Notes: generated from the letters alone by a model not told the origin. A stretch of DNA of 64,000 nt from Corynebacterium mendelii (GCF_017307055.1 NZ_JAFLEQ010000003.1:436932-500931); one strand, 5' to 3'; shown: positions 47,643-58,217, counted from the first letter of the stretch. A program made the numbers and translations.

Positions 47643-48236
47643 TTATCCGGCGGTCCCGCCGGTGGGTATCTGCGGGGTGCCGCCGTGTGCGAGTCCGGCC
47701 ACATAGATGCCGACCAGCCAGGGCAGGGTGTCGGGTTCGAGTTTTCTGATACCGACCACCGGCGGGCGGGTGACTGTCACCAGCCCCGCCAGAAAACGCT
47801 GGTGGGTGATGGGTTCGGCGACCAGGCCCGCGGCATGTGCCCGGGACAAAATCTCATTGCCCAGTTCCGCCGCCCGGGTTCTCAAAGCCGCCACATCAGC
47901 CGGCAAACGGTCCATGTCTTCGGGCGCGAAGGTGGACACCATCGCGCCCAGCCCCATATCCACCAGTGCGGTGACATAGCGGTGCCACTGGCTGCGGGGA
48001 TCATCGTCGAAATGGGCGAGCACATCGTCCTGCAGATCAATCGCCCGGGCCAGAACAGCTGATCCGCAGGCATGCAGCAGCGAGGTGCGGTCGGGGAAGT
48101 TGCGGTAGAGCGTGGCGATACCGACCCCGGCGCGGGCGGCGACGGTTTCCAGGGGCACTGTGTGGGAATGCTCGCGGAAAAGCTCGGTGGCGGCGTCAAT
48201 GATTTTCAGCCTGCGTTTTTTGGCGTCCCTGCGCAT
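47643..48236 (-). CDS. TetR/AcrR-family transcriptional regulator
   Basis: 197 aa from ATG 48236 (AGGAG ten bases upstream). The N-terminal HTH is typical (IIDAATELFREHSHTVPLETVAARAGVGIATLYRNFPDR); the C-terminal ligand domain is unassigned. The promoter region holds a near-perfect 30-base palindrome (48334-48363), which should be its operator, so autorepression is likely. No obvious divergent target gene is present; the palindrome begins 20 bases after the stop of the metallopeptidase gene on the same strand. Confidence 0.9.
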   Translation of the reverse strand: MRRDAKKRRLKIIDAATELFREHSHTVPLETVAARAGVGIATLYRNFPDRTSLLHACGSAVLARAIDLQDDVLAHFDDDPRSQWHRYVTALVDMGLGAMVSTFAPEDMDRLPADVAALRTRAAELGNEILSRAHAAGLVAEPITHQRFLAGLVTVTRPPVVGIRKLEPDTLPWLVGIYVAGLAHGGTPQIPTGGTAG

Positions 48237-48333
48237 GAACGGACCACTCCTGGAAAAAACCCGTCGGGGACCGCCGGTCGGGCAGGGGGCTGGGCCCGGG
48301 ACGAGTCCGGACGGTCCGGTGTAACGGAACCAT

Positions 48334-48363
48334 CTTAACCGATAGTGCACACTATCGGTTAAG
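48334..48363. promoter_or_regulatory. Near-perfect palindromic operator upstream of tetR
   Basis: Fourteen-base arms (48334-48347 and 48350-48363) are exact reverse complements around a CA spacer. On the minus strand a TAAGAT -10 candidate lies at its edge (48331-48336), so a bound TetR dimer would cover the tetR promoter. Confidence 0.75.
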
Positions 48364-48382
48364 TGGCCGGGGTCCGGGGCTG

Positions 48383-49279
48383 CTACCGGTATCCGCCGGT
48401 GCCGAGGAAATCACAGGATGCCATGCGGCCGGAGTTGTATCCGGCCAAAAACGCCTCCTGGCGTTGCTGGGAGGTTCCGTGGGTGAAGCCGTCCGGGTTG
48501 ACCTGGCCCCGGGTGCGCTGCTGGATATTGTCGTCGCCGACCGCCCGGGCGGTTTCGACGGCGTCGAGAAGCTGCTCGTCGGTGATCGGCTCGAGCAGGG
48601 CGTCCTCGCCTTTGTCGGCGTAGTGCGCCCACACCCCGCCGTAGCAGTCGGCCTGCAGTTCGATTTTCACTGCGTTGGAGTCGGCGCCGGGATCGGAGTA
48701 GTCCGACAGGCCGAGGTTGCCCTCCAGATTCTGGATGTGGTGGCCGAACTCGTGGGCGACAATGTATTCCTGTGCCAGCGGGGCGTTGCTTCCCCCGAGC
48801 TGTTCGATCTGCCGGAAAAAGGAGGAATCGAAGTAGGCTGTCCGGTCGCGGGGGCAGTAAAACGGCCCGGTGGAGGAACCGGCGATACCGCAGCCGGTTT
48901 GAACCTGCTGGTTAAACAGTGTCAGCCCCGGTTTCTCGTAGTCGATTCCGGCCTGGTCGGGAAGCTGGGTCTGCCACACCTTGTCCAAGGAGATGGCGGT
49001 GAATTCGAGTCGGCAGTCGACATTGCTGTTGGCGTCGGCGCCGGTTTGGCAGTTGTCCACACCTTCCGGGGCCTGCTGGTTCTGACCGGCGGGAAGCTGG
49101 TTGGGTGACTGCCCGCCCACCAGGCTGCCCAACTGGGAGGGATCCCCGCCGAGAAGAAGGAAAGCCCCCACCAAAATCAGGGTCCCGATGCCGCCGCCCC
49201 CGGCGATCATTCCACCGCGCGACATTCCGCCGCGGGAAGCCCGGTTGCCGCTTTTGGCCACATTGTCCTTGAACGTCAT
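48383..49279 (-). CDS. Neutral zinc metallopeptidase (YpfJ/KPN_01571 family), membrane-anchored
   Basis: 298 aa from ATG 49279. One transmembrane helix (about 29-45) preceded by a Gly/Ser/Arg-rich segment, a Gln/Pro linker, then the peptidase domain with zinc motif HEFGH at 176-180 (catalytic Glu177) and a downstream ELQADCYGG that supplies the third ligand. Six cysteines suggest disulfides outside the cell. The family role is unclear. CACAAT lies seven bases before the ATG on the minus strand with no Shine-Dalgarno, so the mRNA is probably leaderless. Divergent from aspS. Confidence 0.92.
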   Translation of the reverse strand: MTFKDNVAKSGNRASRGGMSRGGMIAGGGGIGTLILVGAFLLLGGDPSQLGSLVGGQSPNQLPAGQNQQAPEGVDNCQTGADANSNVDCRLEFTAISLDKVWQTQLPDQAGIDYEKPGLTLFNQQVQTGCGIAGSSTGPFYCPRDRTAYFDSSFFRQIEQLGGSNAPLAQEYIVAHEFGHHIQNLEGNLGLSDYSDPGADSNAVKIELQADCYGGVWAHYADKGEDALLEPITDEQLLDAVETARAVGDDNIQQRTRGQVNPDGFTHGTSQQRQEAFLAGYNSGRMASCDFLGTGGYR

Positions 49280-49600
49280 GGCGCTTATTGTGCCACACAC
49301 CACCACGGCGACGGCCCGGGCAAGGCCGGTGGCGTTTTTCCCGACCACGGCCATCACAGCTGACAGGCCGGGGGACCGGCGGGACACAACCGGTGCGTGC
49401 GGTGCACGCCCAAACCGGAAGCGCCACAACCCCGGCGTTACCCCGGCGGGTAGGATGGCCGACGGTAATAATCGCCGTGTGAAACAATCACCCCCGTGCG
49501 GAGCGGAAAAGAACCTGTCCCCGGGGGTTAACCGGCGGCACAACCGGGCGCCATGCCCGGTCGGGCGCCGACGAATGAAAGGTAAGAAGGTAGAACAACC
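49280..49600. other. Divergent intergenic region metallopeptidase / aspS, 321 bases
   Basis: Contains CACAAT at 49287-49292 (minus strand -10 of the metallopeptidase) and TAGGAT at 49451-49456 or TAATAAT at 49465-49471 as -10 candidates for aspS. No gene is seen. Confidence 0.45.
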
Positions 49601-51412
49601 GTGTTGCGTACCCATCTCGCAGGAGAATTAGGAAAAGACCTGGCAGGCAAAGAGGTCACATTGACCGGTTGGGTGGCCCGCCGCCGCGACCACGGTGGGG
49701 TCATCTTCATTGATCTGCGCGACCGGACGGGTCTGGCACAGGTTGTCTTCCGCAACTCGGAGGTCGCCGAAAAAGCCCACCACCTGCGCAGCGAATACTG
49801 CATCCAGGTCACCGGTGTGGTGGAAGCCCGCCCCGAGGGAAGCGAAAACCCGAACCTGGCCTCCGGCGAGATCGAGGTCAATGTCAGCAGGCTGGAGATT
49901 CTCAACGCCTCCGCCGCGCTGCCCTTCCAGGTGGAAGACGCCGGCAAAGACAAAGTCGGTGAGGAAGCCCGCCTGAAGTACCGCTACCTGGATTTGCGCC
50001 GCGAATCCCAGGCCAAAGCACTGAAACTGCGCTCCCAGGCCAACCGGGCGGCCCGCAGTGTGCTGGATTCGCACGGCTTCACCGAGGTCGAAACCCCCAC
50101 CCTGACCCGCGCCACCCCGGAGGGCGCCCGCGACTTTCTGGTGCCCGCGCGGCTTCGCCCCGGCACCTTCTACGCCCTGCCGCAGTCCCCGCAGCTGTTC
50201 AAGCAGCTGCTGATGGTGGCGGGACTGGAGCGCTACTACCAGATCGCCCGCTGCTACCGGGACGAGGATTTCCGCGCCGACCGGCAGCCGGAATTCACCC
50301 AGCTCGATGTGGAAATGTCGTTCATCGACGAAGACGACATCATCGCCCTGTCGGAGGAAATCCTGGTTGAGCTGTGGAAGCTGATCGGCTACGACATTCC
50401 CACCCCGATTCCGCGCATGACCTACAAAGAAGCCATGGAACGCTACGGCTCCGACAAGCCGGACCTGCGCTTCGATATCGAGATCACCGAATGCACCGAG
50501 TTTTTCAAAGACACCACCTTCCGGGTCTTCCAGGCCCCGTACGTCGGTGCGGTGGTCATGGACGGCGGTGCCTCCCAGCCGCGCCGCCAGCTGGATGCCT
50601 GGCAGGAATGGGCCAAACAGCGCGGCGCGAAGGGCCTGGCCTACATTCTCATCGGGGAGGACGGCGAGCCGACCGGCCCGGTGGCCAAAAACATCACCGA
50701 CGAGGAAAAAGCCGGAATCGCCGCCCATGTCGGCGCCAAGCCGGGCGACTGCATCTTCTTCGCCGCAGGCGAGGCCAAGCCCTCCCGTGCGCTGCTGGGG
50801 GCGGCCCGCGGGGAGATCGCCAACAAGCTGGGTCTGATCAAAGACGGTGACTGGGCTTTCACCTGGGTTGTCGATGCCCCGCTGTTTGAGCCGGCCGCCG
50901 ATGCCACCGCCTCCGGGGATGTCGCGCTCGGCCACTCCAAGTGGACTGCGGTGCACCATGCGTTCACCTCCCCGAAGCCGGAATGCATGGACACCTTCGA
51001 CGAGGATCCGGCCAGCGCCCTGTCGTACGCCTACGACATTGTCTGCAACGGCAACGAAATCGGCGGCGGCTCGATCCGTATCCACCGCCGCGATGTGCAG
51101 GAGCGCGTCTTCAAGGTGATGGGAATCACCGAGGAGGAAGCGCAGGAGAAATTCGGCTTCCTGCTCGATGCGTTCGCCTTCGGCGCCCCGCCGCACGGCG
51201 GCATCGCTTTCGGCTGGGACCGCATCACCTCACTGTTGGGCGGCTACGAGTCGATCCGCGACGTGATCGCCTTCCCCAAGTCCGGTGGCGGTGCTGATCC
51301 GCTGACCGATGCACCGGCCCCGATCACCCCGGAGCAGCGGCGCGAATCCGGTATCGACGCCAAGCCGAAAAAACCCGGCGAAGCCAAAAAAGACGGCAAA
51401 AAAGACGCCTGA
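49601..51412 (+). CDS. aspS: Aspartate-tRNA(Asp/Asn) ligase
   Basis: 603 aa, bacterial-type AspRS. N-terminal OB-fold anticodon domain ([18 protein letters not shown]...), class II core with motif 2 [25 protein letters not shown], the GAD insertion domain, and motif 3 [10 protein letters not shown] Lys/Ala-rich tail of about 20 residues follows. In actinobacteria AspRS is often non-discriminating and GatCAB finishes Asn-tRNA; this cannot be decided here. Ribosome-binding site AAGAAGG precedes the GTG start. Confidence 0.97.
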   Translation: MLRTHLAGELGKDLAGKEVTLTGWVARRRDHGGVIFIDLRDRTGLAQVVFRNSEVAEKAHHLRSEYCIQVTGVVEARPEGSENPNLASGEIEVNVSRLEILNASAALPFQVEDAGKDKVGEEARLKYRYLDLRRESQAKALKLRSQANRAARSVLDSHGFTEVETPTLTRATPEGARDFLVPARLRPGTFYALPQSPQLFKQLLMVAGLERYYQIARCYRDEDFRADRQPEFTQLDVEMSFIDEDDIIALSEEILVELWKLIGYDIPTPIPRMTYKEAMERYGSDKPDLRFDIEITECTEFFKDTTFRVFQAPYVGAVVMDGGASQPRRQLDAWQEWAKQRGAKGLAYILIGEDGEPTGPVAKNITDEEKAGIAAHVGAKPGDCIFFAAGEAKPSRALLGAARGEIANKLGLIKDGDWAFTWVVDAPLFEPAADATASGDVALGHSKWTAVHHAFTSPKPECMDTFDEDPASALSYAYDIVCNGNEIGGGSIRIHRRDVQERVFKVMGITEEEAQEKFGFLLDAFAFGAPPHGGIAFGWDRITSLLGGYESIRDVIAFPKSGGGADPLTDAPAPITPEQRRESGIDAKPKKPGEAKKDGKKDA

Positions 51413-51477
51413 GCACCACCTTCCGGGTGACAGCCGCTGACCCCGGGTCCGTGATCCGGTAAAACAAATGACCGCGC

Positions 51478-51524
51478 CCACCGGCCGGTGATGCCTGCCT
51501 CCGCATCACCGGCCGGTGGTTTTT
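51478..51524 (+). terminator. Intrinsic terminator of aspS
   Basis: A perfect 16-bp stem (51478-51493 with 51504-51519) and TTTTT at 51520-51524. Confidence 0.95.
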
Positions 51525-51560
51525 CGTCCCCTGCATCCGGCGGGTACCGGTTGTCTCTGC

Positions 51561-51566
51561 CACAAT
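51561..51566 (+). promoter_or_regulatory. -10 element of the SNF2 helicase gene (leaderless)
   Basis: CACAAT with seven bases to the ATG at 51574 and no Shine-Dalgarno. Confidence 0.4.
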
Positions 51567-51573
51567 TGGCGGC

Positions 51574-54441
51574 ATGGACAAGGCGGAATTCGACCGCATC
51601 ATCTCCCGGGCGGACACGGTGATCGGTCACGCCGCCACCATCACGGGGGCGGTGGCGGCGCTGTCACGGCCTCCCGCAGCGCCGCTGGTGACCGGTGCCG
51701 GTATCGTCCCGGCCCCCGGCAGCGGGGATCGTGCCACACCCGGCCCGAGGGTGCCCGGGGCGCTGATCATCACCCCGCACACCGTGAAATGGCCGGATGA
51801 TCTCTACGCCCGGGCGGCAGCCGACGACTGTGGCGGCCTCGCGGATTTCCCCGAGTTCGCCGCCCGCGTTGAAACGCTGCGGTTCCACCGCGACAACGCT
51901 GTCGCTGCGGCAGCCGGCGGATCGTTTCTGCGGTCGCTTTTTTCCCGCACGGTCAGCCCCGCCGCAGCCGCGGCAGCCGGTCGCCTGCGCTCCCATCTCG
52001 ACGATCCGGTGCTTGCCGCTCTTTCGGCCCGCTGCGGCGAGATCGGCCACGCCGTGCGGCGGGCCGCCGCCGAGCAGCGCCGCGGCGTGCATGTGGCCCC
52101 CGGTATCCACGGGCAACCGGATTCCTGGACCACCACCGCCCGCTACCGGCTGGCTGAAGCGGCGGGAATGCAGGGCACGGTCACCGTCACCAGCCTGCCG
52201 GTCACCGACCTTCCGGCGGTGATCGCGCGGATCACCCGGCTGAAACAGGATCCGGATTCACCGGGCAATCTGGCACGCCTGGCCCGGCAGGCGGTCGCCG
52301 AACTCACCCGGGAACGCGCCGCCCAACTCCTGTCCGGGATGGCTGTTGATGTGCTGGCCAAAACAAGCCCCCACCGGCTGCGGCTGGCCGGCCTGGACAC
52401 CATCGGGGTGACAACAGTCAACGATGTGCTGGCCCGCACCACCGCCGAACTGATGGCGGTCGACGGCATCGGGGAGAAAACCGCCCGCCGGATTCTGGCC
52501 GCGGCCCGCACCCTGGACCATGAAGCCCGGGCCAGCTGCCACAGGCTGTCCATCGGCCACACACCCACCGCGGCCGCCCAGCAGCTGGTCGCTGTGGCGG
52601 CCCGGTATGCCGCGGTGGCCGACACCGACCCGGTGGTCACCGCCCGCCGGGCACGCCTGGTGGAGGTGCTGGCCGGGGTACCCGCCCCACATGGCTCCAC
52701 CACCAGCTGGGACGTGCTGGTCAGCGACCGCGCCGCATGGGACAGCTTCACCGAGGATCTGGCGTGGGCCATCGTCGATCCGCGGGTGCTCAGCCCGGGG
52801 AGAACCGCCGGCCGGGTCACCGACCCCTGGCAGGACTACCAGGCCGACCCGGCCCGCTACCATGCGCTTGTAGCCCAGCTGATCAACCTCGACCACGACA
52901 GTGTCGGTGGCCGGGAGCACCATCTCGATGACAGCACGGTGGAAAAAATCCGTGCCCTGCAGCTGGACACGTCACGACTGCGGGGGCTGAGTCTTCGCGG
53001 CTACCAGTCTTTCGGTGCCCGGTTTGCGGTGGTGGGCGGAAAAACCATCCTCGGCGACGAGATGGGGCTGGGCAAAACAATCCAGGCCCTGGCCGTTGCC
53101 AGCCACATCGCCGCCCGGGGGCCGTGGCTGGACGGGCCGGTGTGTTTCTGCGGGGCCGATACCGGCGGCGACGACAGCGACACCGCCGATGACACCGATG
53201 ACACCGACGACAGCGGCAATGCCGCTCCGGGGCAGTCCTGGACCCCGCCGGCGGCGTCAGCCACCGGGGCCGCTCCTGCCCGCCCGGCCCGCATCCTGGT
53301 GATCTGTCCGGCCAGCGTGCTGGTCAACTGGCTGCACGAGACAGACACACACACCGATTTCCCGGTGTGGCGGCTGCACGGTCCTGCCCGGCAGGCCAAC
53401 CACGCGGCCTGGATCTCCCGCGGCGGGGTGGCGGTGACGACCTTCGGTACCGCCCGCGTTATGCGGCTGGCGGTACCCGATTTCCTCATTGTCGACGAAG
53501 CCCACTTCATCAAAAACCCGCGGGCCCAACGCTCCCGGGCGGCAGCGGCCCTGATCACCGCGGCCCCGACGGTGATGCTGCTCAGCGGCACCCCGATGGA
53601 AAACCGGGTCGACGAGTTCGTCACACTGGTCGGCTATGTCAGTCCGGGTCTGGTCACCGAGGCGATGGCAGGCCTTCCGGCCGATGTGTTCGCCACCCGT
53701 ATCGCCCCGGTGTATCTGCGCCGCAATGTCGACGAAGTGTTGGACGAGCTGCCGGAGAAAACAGAGGAAACCGAATGGGTGGAATTGACCGCCGCCGACC
53801 AGGAGATCTACGCCCGGGCGGTCAAGGAAGGAAACTGGATGCTCATGCGACGGGCCGCCTGGCTGACAGACCGCGGGATACCGGCCAAACTCGCCCGGCT
53901 CGACGAGATTGTCGCCCAAGCTGCAACCGACGGCTCAAAAGTGCTGGTGTTCAGCTTTTTCCGGGAGGTCATTGACGTCATCGCCGCGCACCTGGGGCAA
54001 GTGGTGTGCGGGGTGATCGACGGTTCTGTCACGCCGTCGCGCAGGCAGGAACTGGTCGATGGGCTGGCCGCTGCCCCGGCGGGAAGTGTGCTGGTCAGTC
54101 AGATCACCGCCGGGGGACAGGGGTTGAACATCCAGTCCGCCGATGTGGTGGTGCTGGCTGAACCACAGGTCAAACCAACCGTCGAGGAACAGGCGATCGC
54201 CCGCAGCTACCGGATGGGCCAGACCCGCCCGGTGCATGTCTACCGGCTCATCGGGGATGACACCGTCGACGAACGGATGCTGGTCATCCTCAAGGGCAAA
54301 AAAACCCTGTTCGACAGCTTCGCCAGGGATTCCGCCGCCGCCGATGTGGCCGACGCGGTCGATATCAGCGAAAAAGCGATGGCAGAGGCCATTATCGCCG
54401 CCGAACGGCAGCGCCTGGGCTTTGCTGCCGGCAGCGGCTGA
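51574..54441 (+). CDS. SNF2-family DEAD/DEAH ATPase with helix-hairpin-helix domain
   Basis: 955 aa. An Ala/Arg-rich N-terminal region of unknown function, a helix-hairpin-helix element around Asp297-Gly298-Ile299-Gly300 (MAVDGIGEKTARRIL), then the SNF2 ATPase: Walker A GDEMGLGKT (Lys501) and DEAH (641-644). An acidic, Asp/Thr-rich insert (about 525-550) is placed soon after Walker A. The C-terminal helicase domain has FSFFREV, QITAGGQGLN and the SYRMGQTRPVHVYRL motif VI. Such proteins remodel protein-DNA complexes. It lies between aspS and an APH-like gene and has no R-M or defence partner in view. Probably leaderless. Confidence 0.9.
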   Translation: MDKAEFDRIISRADTVIGHAATITGAVAALSRPPAAPLVTGAGIVPAPGSGDRATPGPRVPGALIITPHTVKWPDDLYARAAADDCGGLADFPEFAARVETLRFHRDNAVAAAAGGSFLRSLFSRTVSPAAAAAAGRLRSHLDDPVLAALSARCGEIGHAVRRAAAEQRRGVHVAPGIHGQPDSWTTTARYRLAEAAGMQGTVTVTSLPVTDLPAVIARITRLKQDPDSPGNLARLARQAVAELTRERAAQLLSGMAVDVLAKTSPHRLRLAGLDTIGVTTVNDVLARTTAELMAVDGIGEKTARRILAAARTLDHEARASCHRLSIGHTPTAAAQQLVAVAARYAAVADTDPVVTARRARLVEVLAGVPAPHGSTTSWDVLVSDRAAWDSFTEDLAWAIVDPRVLSPGRTAGRVTDPWQDYQADPARYHALVAQLINLDHDSVGGREHHLDDSTVEKIRALQLDTSRLRGLSLRGYQSFGARFAVVGGKTILGDEMGLGKTIQALAVASHIAARGPWLDGPVCFCGADTGGDDSDTADDTDDTDDSGNAAPGQSWTPPAASATGAAPARPARILVICPASVLVNWLHETDTHTDFPVWRLHGPARQANHAAWISRGGVAVTTFGTARVMRLAVPDFLIVDEAHFIKNPRAQRSRAAAALITAAPTVMLLSGTPMENRVDEFVTLVGYVSPGLVTEAMAGLPADVFATRIAPVYLRRNVDEVLDELPEKTEETEWVELTAADQEIYARAVKEGNWMLMRRAAWLTDRGIPAKLARLDEIVAQAATDGSKVLVFSFFREVIDVIAAHLGQVVCGVIDGSVTPSRRQELVDGLAAAPAGSVLVSQITAGGQGLNIQSADVVVLAEPQVKPTVEEQAIARSYRMGQTRPVHVYRLIGDDTVDERMLVILKGKKTLFDSFARDSAAADVADAVDISEKAMAEAIIAAERQRLGFAAGSG

Positions 54442-54486
54442 TACCGGTGGTTCTCCCACACCCCCGGTACCGTCCTGGCCGGGATG

Positions 54487-55104
54487 TCAGTTCCCGCCTG
54501 CAGGATGGCCGGGAGAGGTTCCCACCACCCGGGCCGGGTTGCCGACAGCCACCGAATACGGCGGAATATCGCGGGTGACCACCGCCCCGGCGCCGATGAC
54601 ACTGCCGCTGCCGATCGTGACCCCGGGGCAGACAATCACCCCGCCACCCAACCACACATCATCGCCCACGGTGATCGGATCGGCGGCCTCGATCCCGGTG
54701 GCCCGCAGCGCCGGATCAAGCGGATGCACCGGAGTCAGCAACTGGCAGTTCGGCCCGATCTGGCAGCGGTTGCCGATAACGATCATGGCCACATCCAGCG
54801 CGGTCAACCCGAAGTTGATGAAGGTGTCGTCCCCGATGGACAGATGCGCCCCGTAGTCGATGGCAATCGGTGCCCTGACATGGGTGCCGGACCCAACGTG
54901 CGCGGCAATCCCGGCCAGGATTGTCTGCGCCCGGGACGGATCGGACGGGTAGGTGGTGTTGAACTCATGCTGCGCGCGGCGCGCCCGGTCGGCCATGGCC
55001 ACCAGTTGCCCATCATCGGCGGTGTACCAGTTGCCCGAGAGCATGCTGGCCAGGGCGGTGGTGTGGCTGCCGGGCACTGTCCGGCCCTCGCGCGTGGTGT
55101 CCAT
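54487..55104 (-). CDS. Maltose/galactoside-type O-acetyltransferase (LbetaH fold)
   Basis: 205 aa. The N-terminal helical cap (LASMLSGNWYTADDGQLVAMADRARR) is followed by hexapeptide-repeat beta-helix with HLSIGDDTFINFGLTALDVAMI, the catalytic region LLTPVHPLDP, and DDVWLGGGVIVCPGVTIGSGSVIGAGAVVTRDIP. It transfers acetyl from acetyl-CoA to a sugar hydroxyl. The native acceptor is unknown. Its end is 45 bases from the end of the helicase gene (convergent). Confidence 0.94.
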   Translation of the reverse strand: MDTTREGRTVPGSHTTALASMLSGNWYTADDGQLVAMADRARRAQHEFNTTYPSDPSRAQTILAGIAAHVGSGTHVRAPIAIDYGAHLSIGDDTFINFGLTALDVAMIVIGNRCQIGPNCQLLTPVHPLDPALRATGIEAADPITVGDDVWLGGGVIVCPGVTIGSGSVIGAGAVVTRDIPPYSVAVGNPARVVGTSPGHPAGGN

Positions 55105-55482
55105 GCCAGCCGAATCTACCCGGGTGGCGGTGGTTGTGGGCGGGAAGAAAAACTCTGCCCTCCACCACAGCGGACCGGCCGACAGCGCCGCCGCCCCCGA
55201 TCAAGCGCCGCAGGCCCACCCGTTGTGGGCGGTTGGTGGCGGCACTGCCCGGATAAACGGTGGTGCCACCCCCTTAAAAGGGGTTAATTGGGTGGTGTGC
55301 CGGCGGGGCGGGAGCTGTGGTGCGCAATCCCCGGGGGGATCGGGTGCCGGCCGGGTGGGCTAAACTGCCTACCGGTGGCCCGCACGCCGCGGACCGCCAC
55401 CCACGGCCGTGTCCGGCCGGGCCGGGACCACTCGGTGCCGGGGGAGGGGCTGCGGCCCGACAGCGAGAAATGAGAAAGCGGG
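55105..55482. other. Divergent intergenic region acetyltransferase / APH-like gene, 378 bases
   Basis: A -10 candidate TAAACT at 55361-55366 would serve the APH-like gene with a leader of about 115 bases. A CCCCTT-AA-AAGGGG dyad lies at about 55270-55283. No gene is seen. Confidence 0.45.
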
Positions 55483-56793
55483 ATGGATCCGATGCGCACC
55501 ACCGACGAGATTGTGGGGATCGCCGAAGAACTGCTGACCAACCGGTTCGGCGGCACCCAGAACCTCACCGACCCGGAAGATCTCGGGGGGTTGGGGACCG
55601 CCAAAGTCCTGCGCTGCCGGGTGGCGCCGTCGCCATTTCTGCAGGCCCGCAGTGTGGTGCTGAAATTTGTGCCGCTGTCGGGGGATCTGTTCGATGATGC
55701 GGCCCTGGTCAGGGAAGTGGTGTCCTACCAGTTCACCACCTCGCTGCCGACGACAGCGCGGCCCGGGCCGGAATTGCTGGCCTACGACATTGACCGGCGG
55801 ATTCTGGTGATCGGTGATGCCGGTGACGGGGAGACCTTCGACAGCCTGCTGCAGGATGCCGACCCGGCCGAGCGAATGAAACTGATCCGCCTGCTGGGCC
55901 GGGCCATCGGATCGATGCATGCGGCCACCGCCGACCGGGAGGAACACTTCGACATCCTGTTCAACAGGATGCTCACCAAATACCCGGATACCGCCGATAT
56001 CCACCGGTTGCGGGACCAGACTCTTCTGGCCGCCGTCGACCGGGGACTGCAGCTGGTCACCGCCGCGGGTATCCCGGTGCCAGAGATCGTCACCGCATTC
56101 GCCATCGACGCCAAACGCCGCCTGTCATCGGGCAGGCACCGGGCATTCACCCCCTTTGATTTAAGCCCCGACAATATTCTCATGGCCGGTACCCCGCAGT
56201 TCCTCGACTACGAGTGGGCGGGTTTTCGGGACGCCGCCTACGATGTGGCCTGCGTTGTGGGCGGATTCCCGCAGTACCTGTTCGCCAATCCGCTCTCCGA
56301 CGCCGAAGCGGAGGCGTTCATCGCCGCCTGGGTGGGCGAAGTGAAAGACATTTGGCCGAATGTGACCAATCCGGTGCGTCTGCGCGCCCGCATCATCACC
56401 GCGCTGATCGGTTGGGCGCTCAGCTCGATCGCCTACCTCTACCACGGTTCGATGGCGCAGATGGTCCAGGAGATGGAAATCTCCCTGCGGCGCCACCCGG
56501 ATGATCCCTCGGCGGTACCGGATATGGATCATCTGGCCATGGCCACCGCCACCGATGACGACGAGGATGTGCTGGCCGGATCGTTGCTGCACGATATGGG
56601 CGAAGACGGTCAGCTGGCCAGGCGGGATTTGCACGAGACTTTTTCCGCCCTGTCGCGGCTTGCCGCCCGCGGCGGTGATCCGCGTTTTGCGCCGGTCAAA
56701 GAGTTCGCCGACACCGTTCTTGCCCGCCTGGAGGAACTGGGGGCCACCCCCACCGCCATGGCGCACCGCAACCACGGCGCCGACGGCAGTTAA
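55483..56793 (+). CDS. APH-fold phosphotransferase-like protein
   Basis: 436 aa. An aminoglycoside/choline kinase fold is suggested by [13 protein letters not shown] (catalytic Asp and Asn of the Brenner-type motif, with the usual His replaced by Pro) and [16 protein letters not shown] (the DFG-equivalent). The C-terminal ~90 residues hold an acidic helix region. The N-terminal half is poorly conserved. Because the family His is missing, activity is uncertain; aspS-rarA neighbours in C. glutamicum include such a gene as I recall. Two in-frame ATGs (55483, 55492) are possible. Confidence 0.82.
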   Translation: MDPMRTTDEIVGIAEELLTNRFGGTQNLTDPEDLGGLGTAKVLRCRVAPSPFLQARSVVLKFVPLSGDLFDDAALVREVVSYQFTTSLPTTARPGPELLAYDIDRRILVIGDAGDGETFDSLLQDADPAERMKLIRLLGRAIGSMHAATADREEHFDILFNRMLTKYPDTADIHRLRDQTLLAAVDRGLQLVTAAGIPVPEIVTAFAIDAKRRLSSGRHRAFTPFDLSPDNILMAGTPQFLDYEWAGFRDAAYDVACVVGGFPQYLFANPLSDAEAEAFIAAWVGEVKDIWPNVTNPVRLRARIITALIGWALSSIAYLYHGSMAQMVQEMEISLRRHPDDPSAVPDMDHLAMATATDDDEDVLAGSLLHDMGEDGQLARRDLHETFSALSRLAARGGDPRFAPVKEFADTVLARLEELGATPTAMAHRNHGADGS

Positions 56794-56818
56794 ACCGGGG
56801 AGCAGGTCACGTTACGCC

Positions 56819-58192
56819 ATGGCCCAACATGCACTGTTCGGTGATGCCGCCGACGATCCGGTCAGCCCCGGCGGCACGGATGAGCACACCAGCTATTTCC
56901 ATCCCGGCTCCACCGCGCCGCTGGCCGCCCGCATGCGCCCGACCAACCTCGACGAGGTGGTCGGCCAGGAGCATCTTCTCGGCGAGGGCAAACCGCTGCG
57001 GCGGCTGGTGGAAGGCTCAGGCGACGCGTCGGTGATTCTCTACGGTCCTCCCGGGACGGGCAAAACAACGATTGCGTCTTTGCTCTCATCGGCCACCGGC
57101 CGCCGCTTCGTCGCTTTGTCCGCCCTGAACGCCGGGGTGAAAGATGTCCGGGCCGTCATTGACCGGGCGCGCAAGGATCTCATCGCCGGGACCCGCACGG
57201 TACTGTTCATCGACGAGGTCCACCGGTTTTCCAAAACACAGCAGGATGCGCTGTTGGGGGCGGTGGAAAACCGGATTGTGCTGCTGGTTGCCGCCACCAC
57301 GGAAAACCCGTCGTTTTCGGTTGTCGCCCCGCTGCTGAGCCGGTCGCTTCTGCTGCAGCTGGAGCCGCTCGACGATGCCGGCATCACCACGGTGATCACC
57401 CGGGCCCTGGCCGACAAGCGGGGTTTGGGCGGCAGTGTCAGCGCCACCGACGAAGCCATCAACCAGCTGGTCCTTCTGGCCGGCGGGGACGCCCGACGGT
57501 CCCTGACCTACCTGGAGGCCGCCGCAGAGGCCGTCGGCGACGGCGGCACCATCACCATCGACACCATCCGCGACAGCGTGAACAAGGCGGTGGTGCGCTA
57601 CGACCGGGACGGCGACCAGCATTTCGACGTCACCAGTGCCTTCATCAAATCGGTGCGGGGATCGGATGTTGATGCCGCCCTGCACTATCTGGCCCGGATG
57701 ATCCACGCCGGGGAAGATCCGCGCTTTATCGCCCGCCGCCTGATCATTCTGGCCAGCGAAGATATCGGCATGGCCGATCCGACCAGCCTGCAGGCCGCCA
57801 CCGCCGCCGCCCAGGCGGTGGCCATGATCGGTCTTCCCGAAGCCCGGCTCACCCTGGCGCAGGCGACCATCCACCTGGCGCTGGCACCGAAATCGAATGC
57901 CGTGTATGTGGCCATCGACCGGGCGCTGAAAGATGTCGCCGACGGCAAAGCCGGGTTTGTGCCGCCGCACCTGCGCGACGGCCACTATGCGGGGGCGAAA
58001 AAACTGGGCAATGCCGTCGGCTATGTCTACCCGCACGACAACCCGCACGGGGTGGTCGGCCAGCGCTATATTCCCGACACCCTCGACAGTGCCGTCTACT
58101 ACCGGCCCACCGACCACGGGGATGAAAAACGCATCCGTTCCTTCCTTGCCCGGCTGCGCGGGATTGTCCGCGGCGGCCCGTCGGCCGGTTGA
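56819..58192 (+). CDS. rarA: Replication-associated recombination protein RarA (MgsA)
   Basis: 457 aa AAA+ ATPase. Walker [10 protein letters not shown] (76-84), Walker [10 protein letters not shown], sensor [12 protein letters not shown], then the C-terminal tetramerisation domain with [21 protein letters not shown] and the conserved [16 protein letters not shown]...[11 protein letters not shown]. RarA acts at stalled replication forks. The start ATG is 25 bases after the preceding gene, whose frame ends in the same region. Confidence 0.96.
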   Translation: MAQHALFGDAADDPVSPGGTDEHTSYFHPGSTAPLAARMRPTNLDEVVGQEHLLGEGKPLRRLVEGSGDASVILYGPPGTGKTTIASLLSSATGRRFVALSALNAGVKDVRAVIDRARKDLIAGTRTVLFIDEVHRFSKTQQDALLGAVENRIVLLVAATTENPSFSVVAPLLSRSLLLQLEPLDDAGITTVITRALADKRGLGGSVSATDEAINQLVLLAGGDARRSLTYLEAAAEAVGDGGTITIDTIRDSVNKAVVRYDRDGDQHFDVTSAFIKSVRGSDVDAALHYLARMIHAGEDPRFIARRLIILASEDIGMADPTSLQAATAAAQAVAMIGLPEARLTLAQATIHLALAPKSNAVYVAIDRALKDVADGKAGFVPPHLRDGHYAGAKKLGNAVGYVYPHDNPHGVVGQRYIPDTLDSAVYYRPTDHGDEKRIRSFLARLRGIVRGGPSAG

Positions 58193-58217
58193 GTATCACC
58201 ATCGGCAATCTCCCGGG

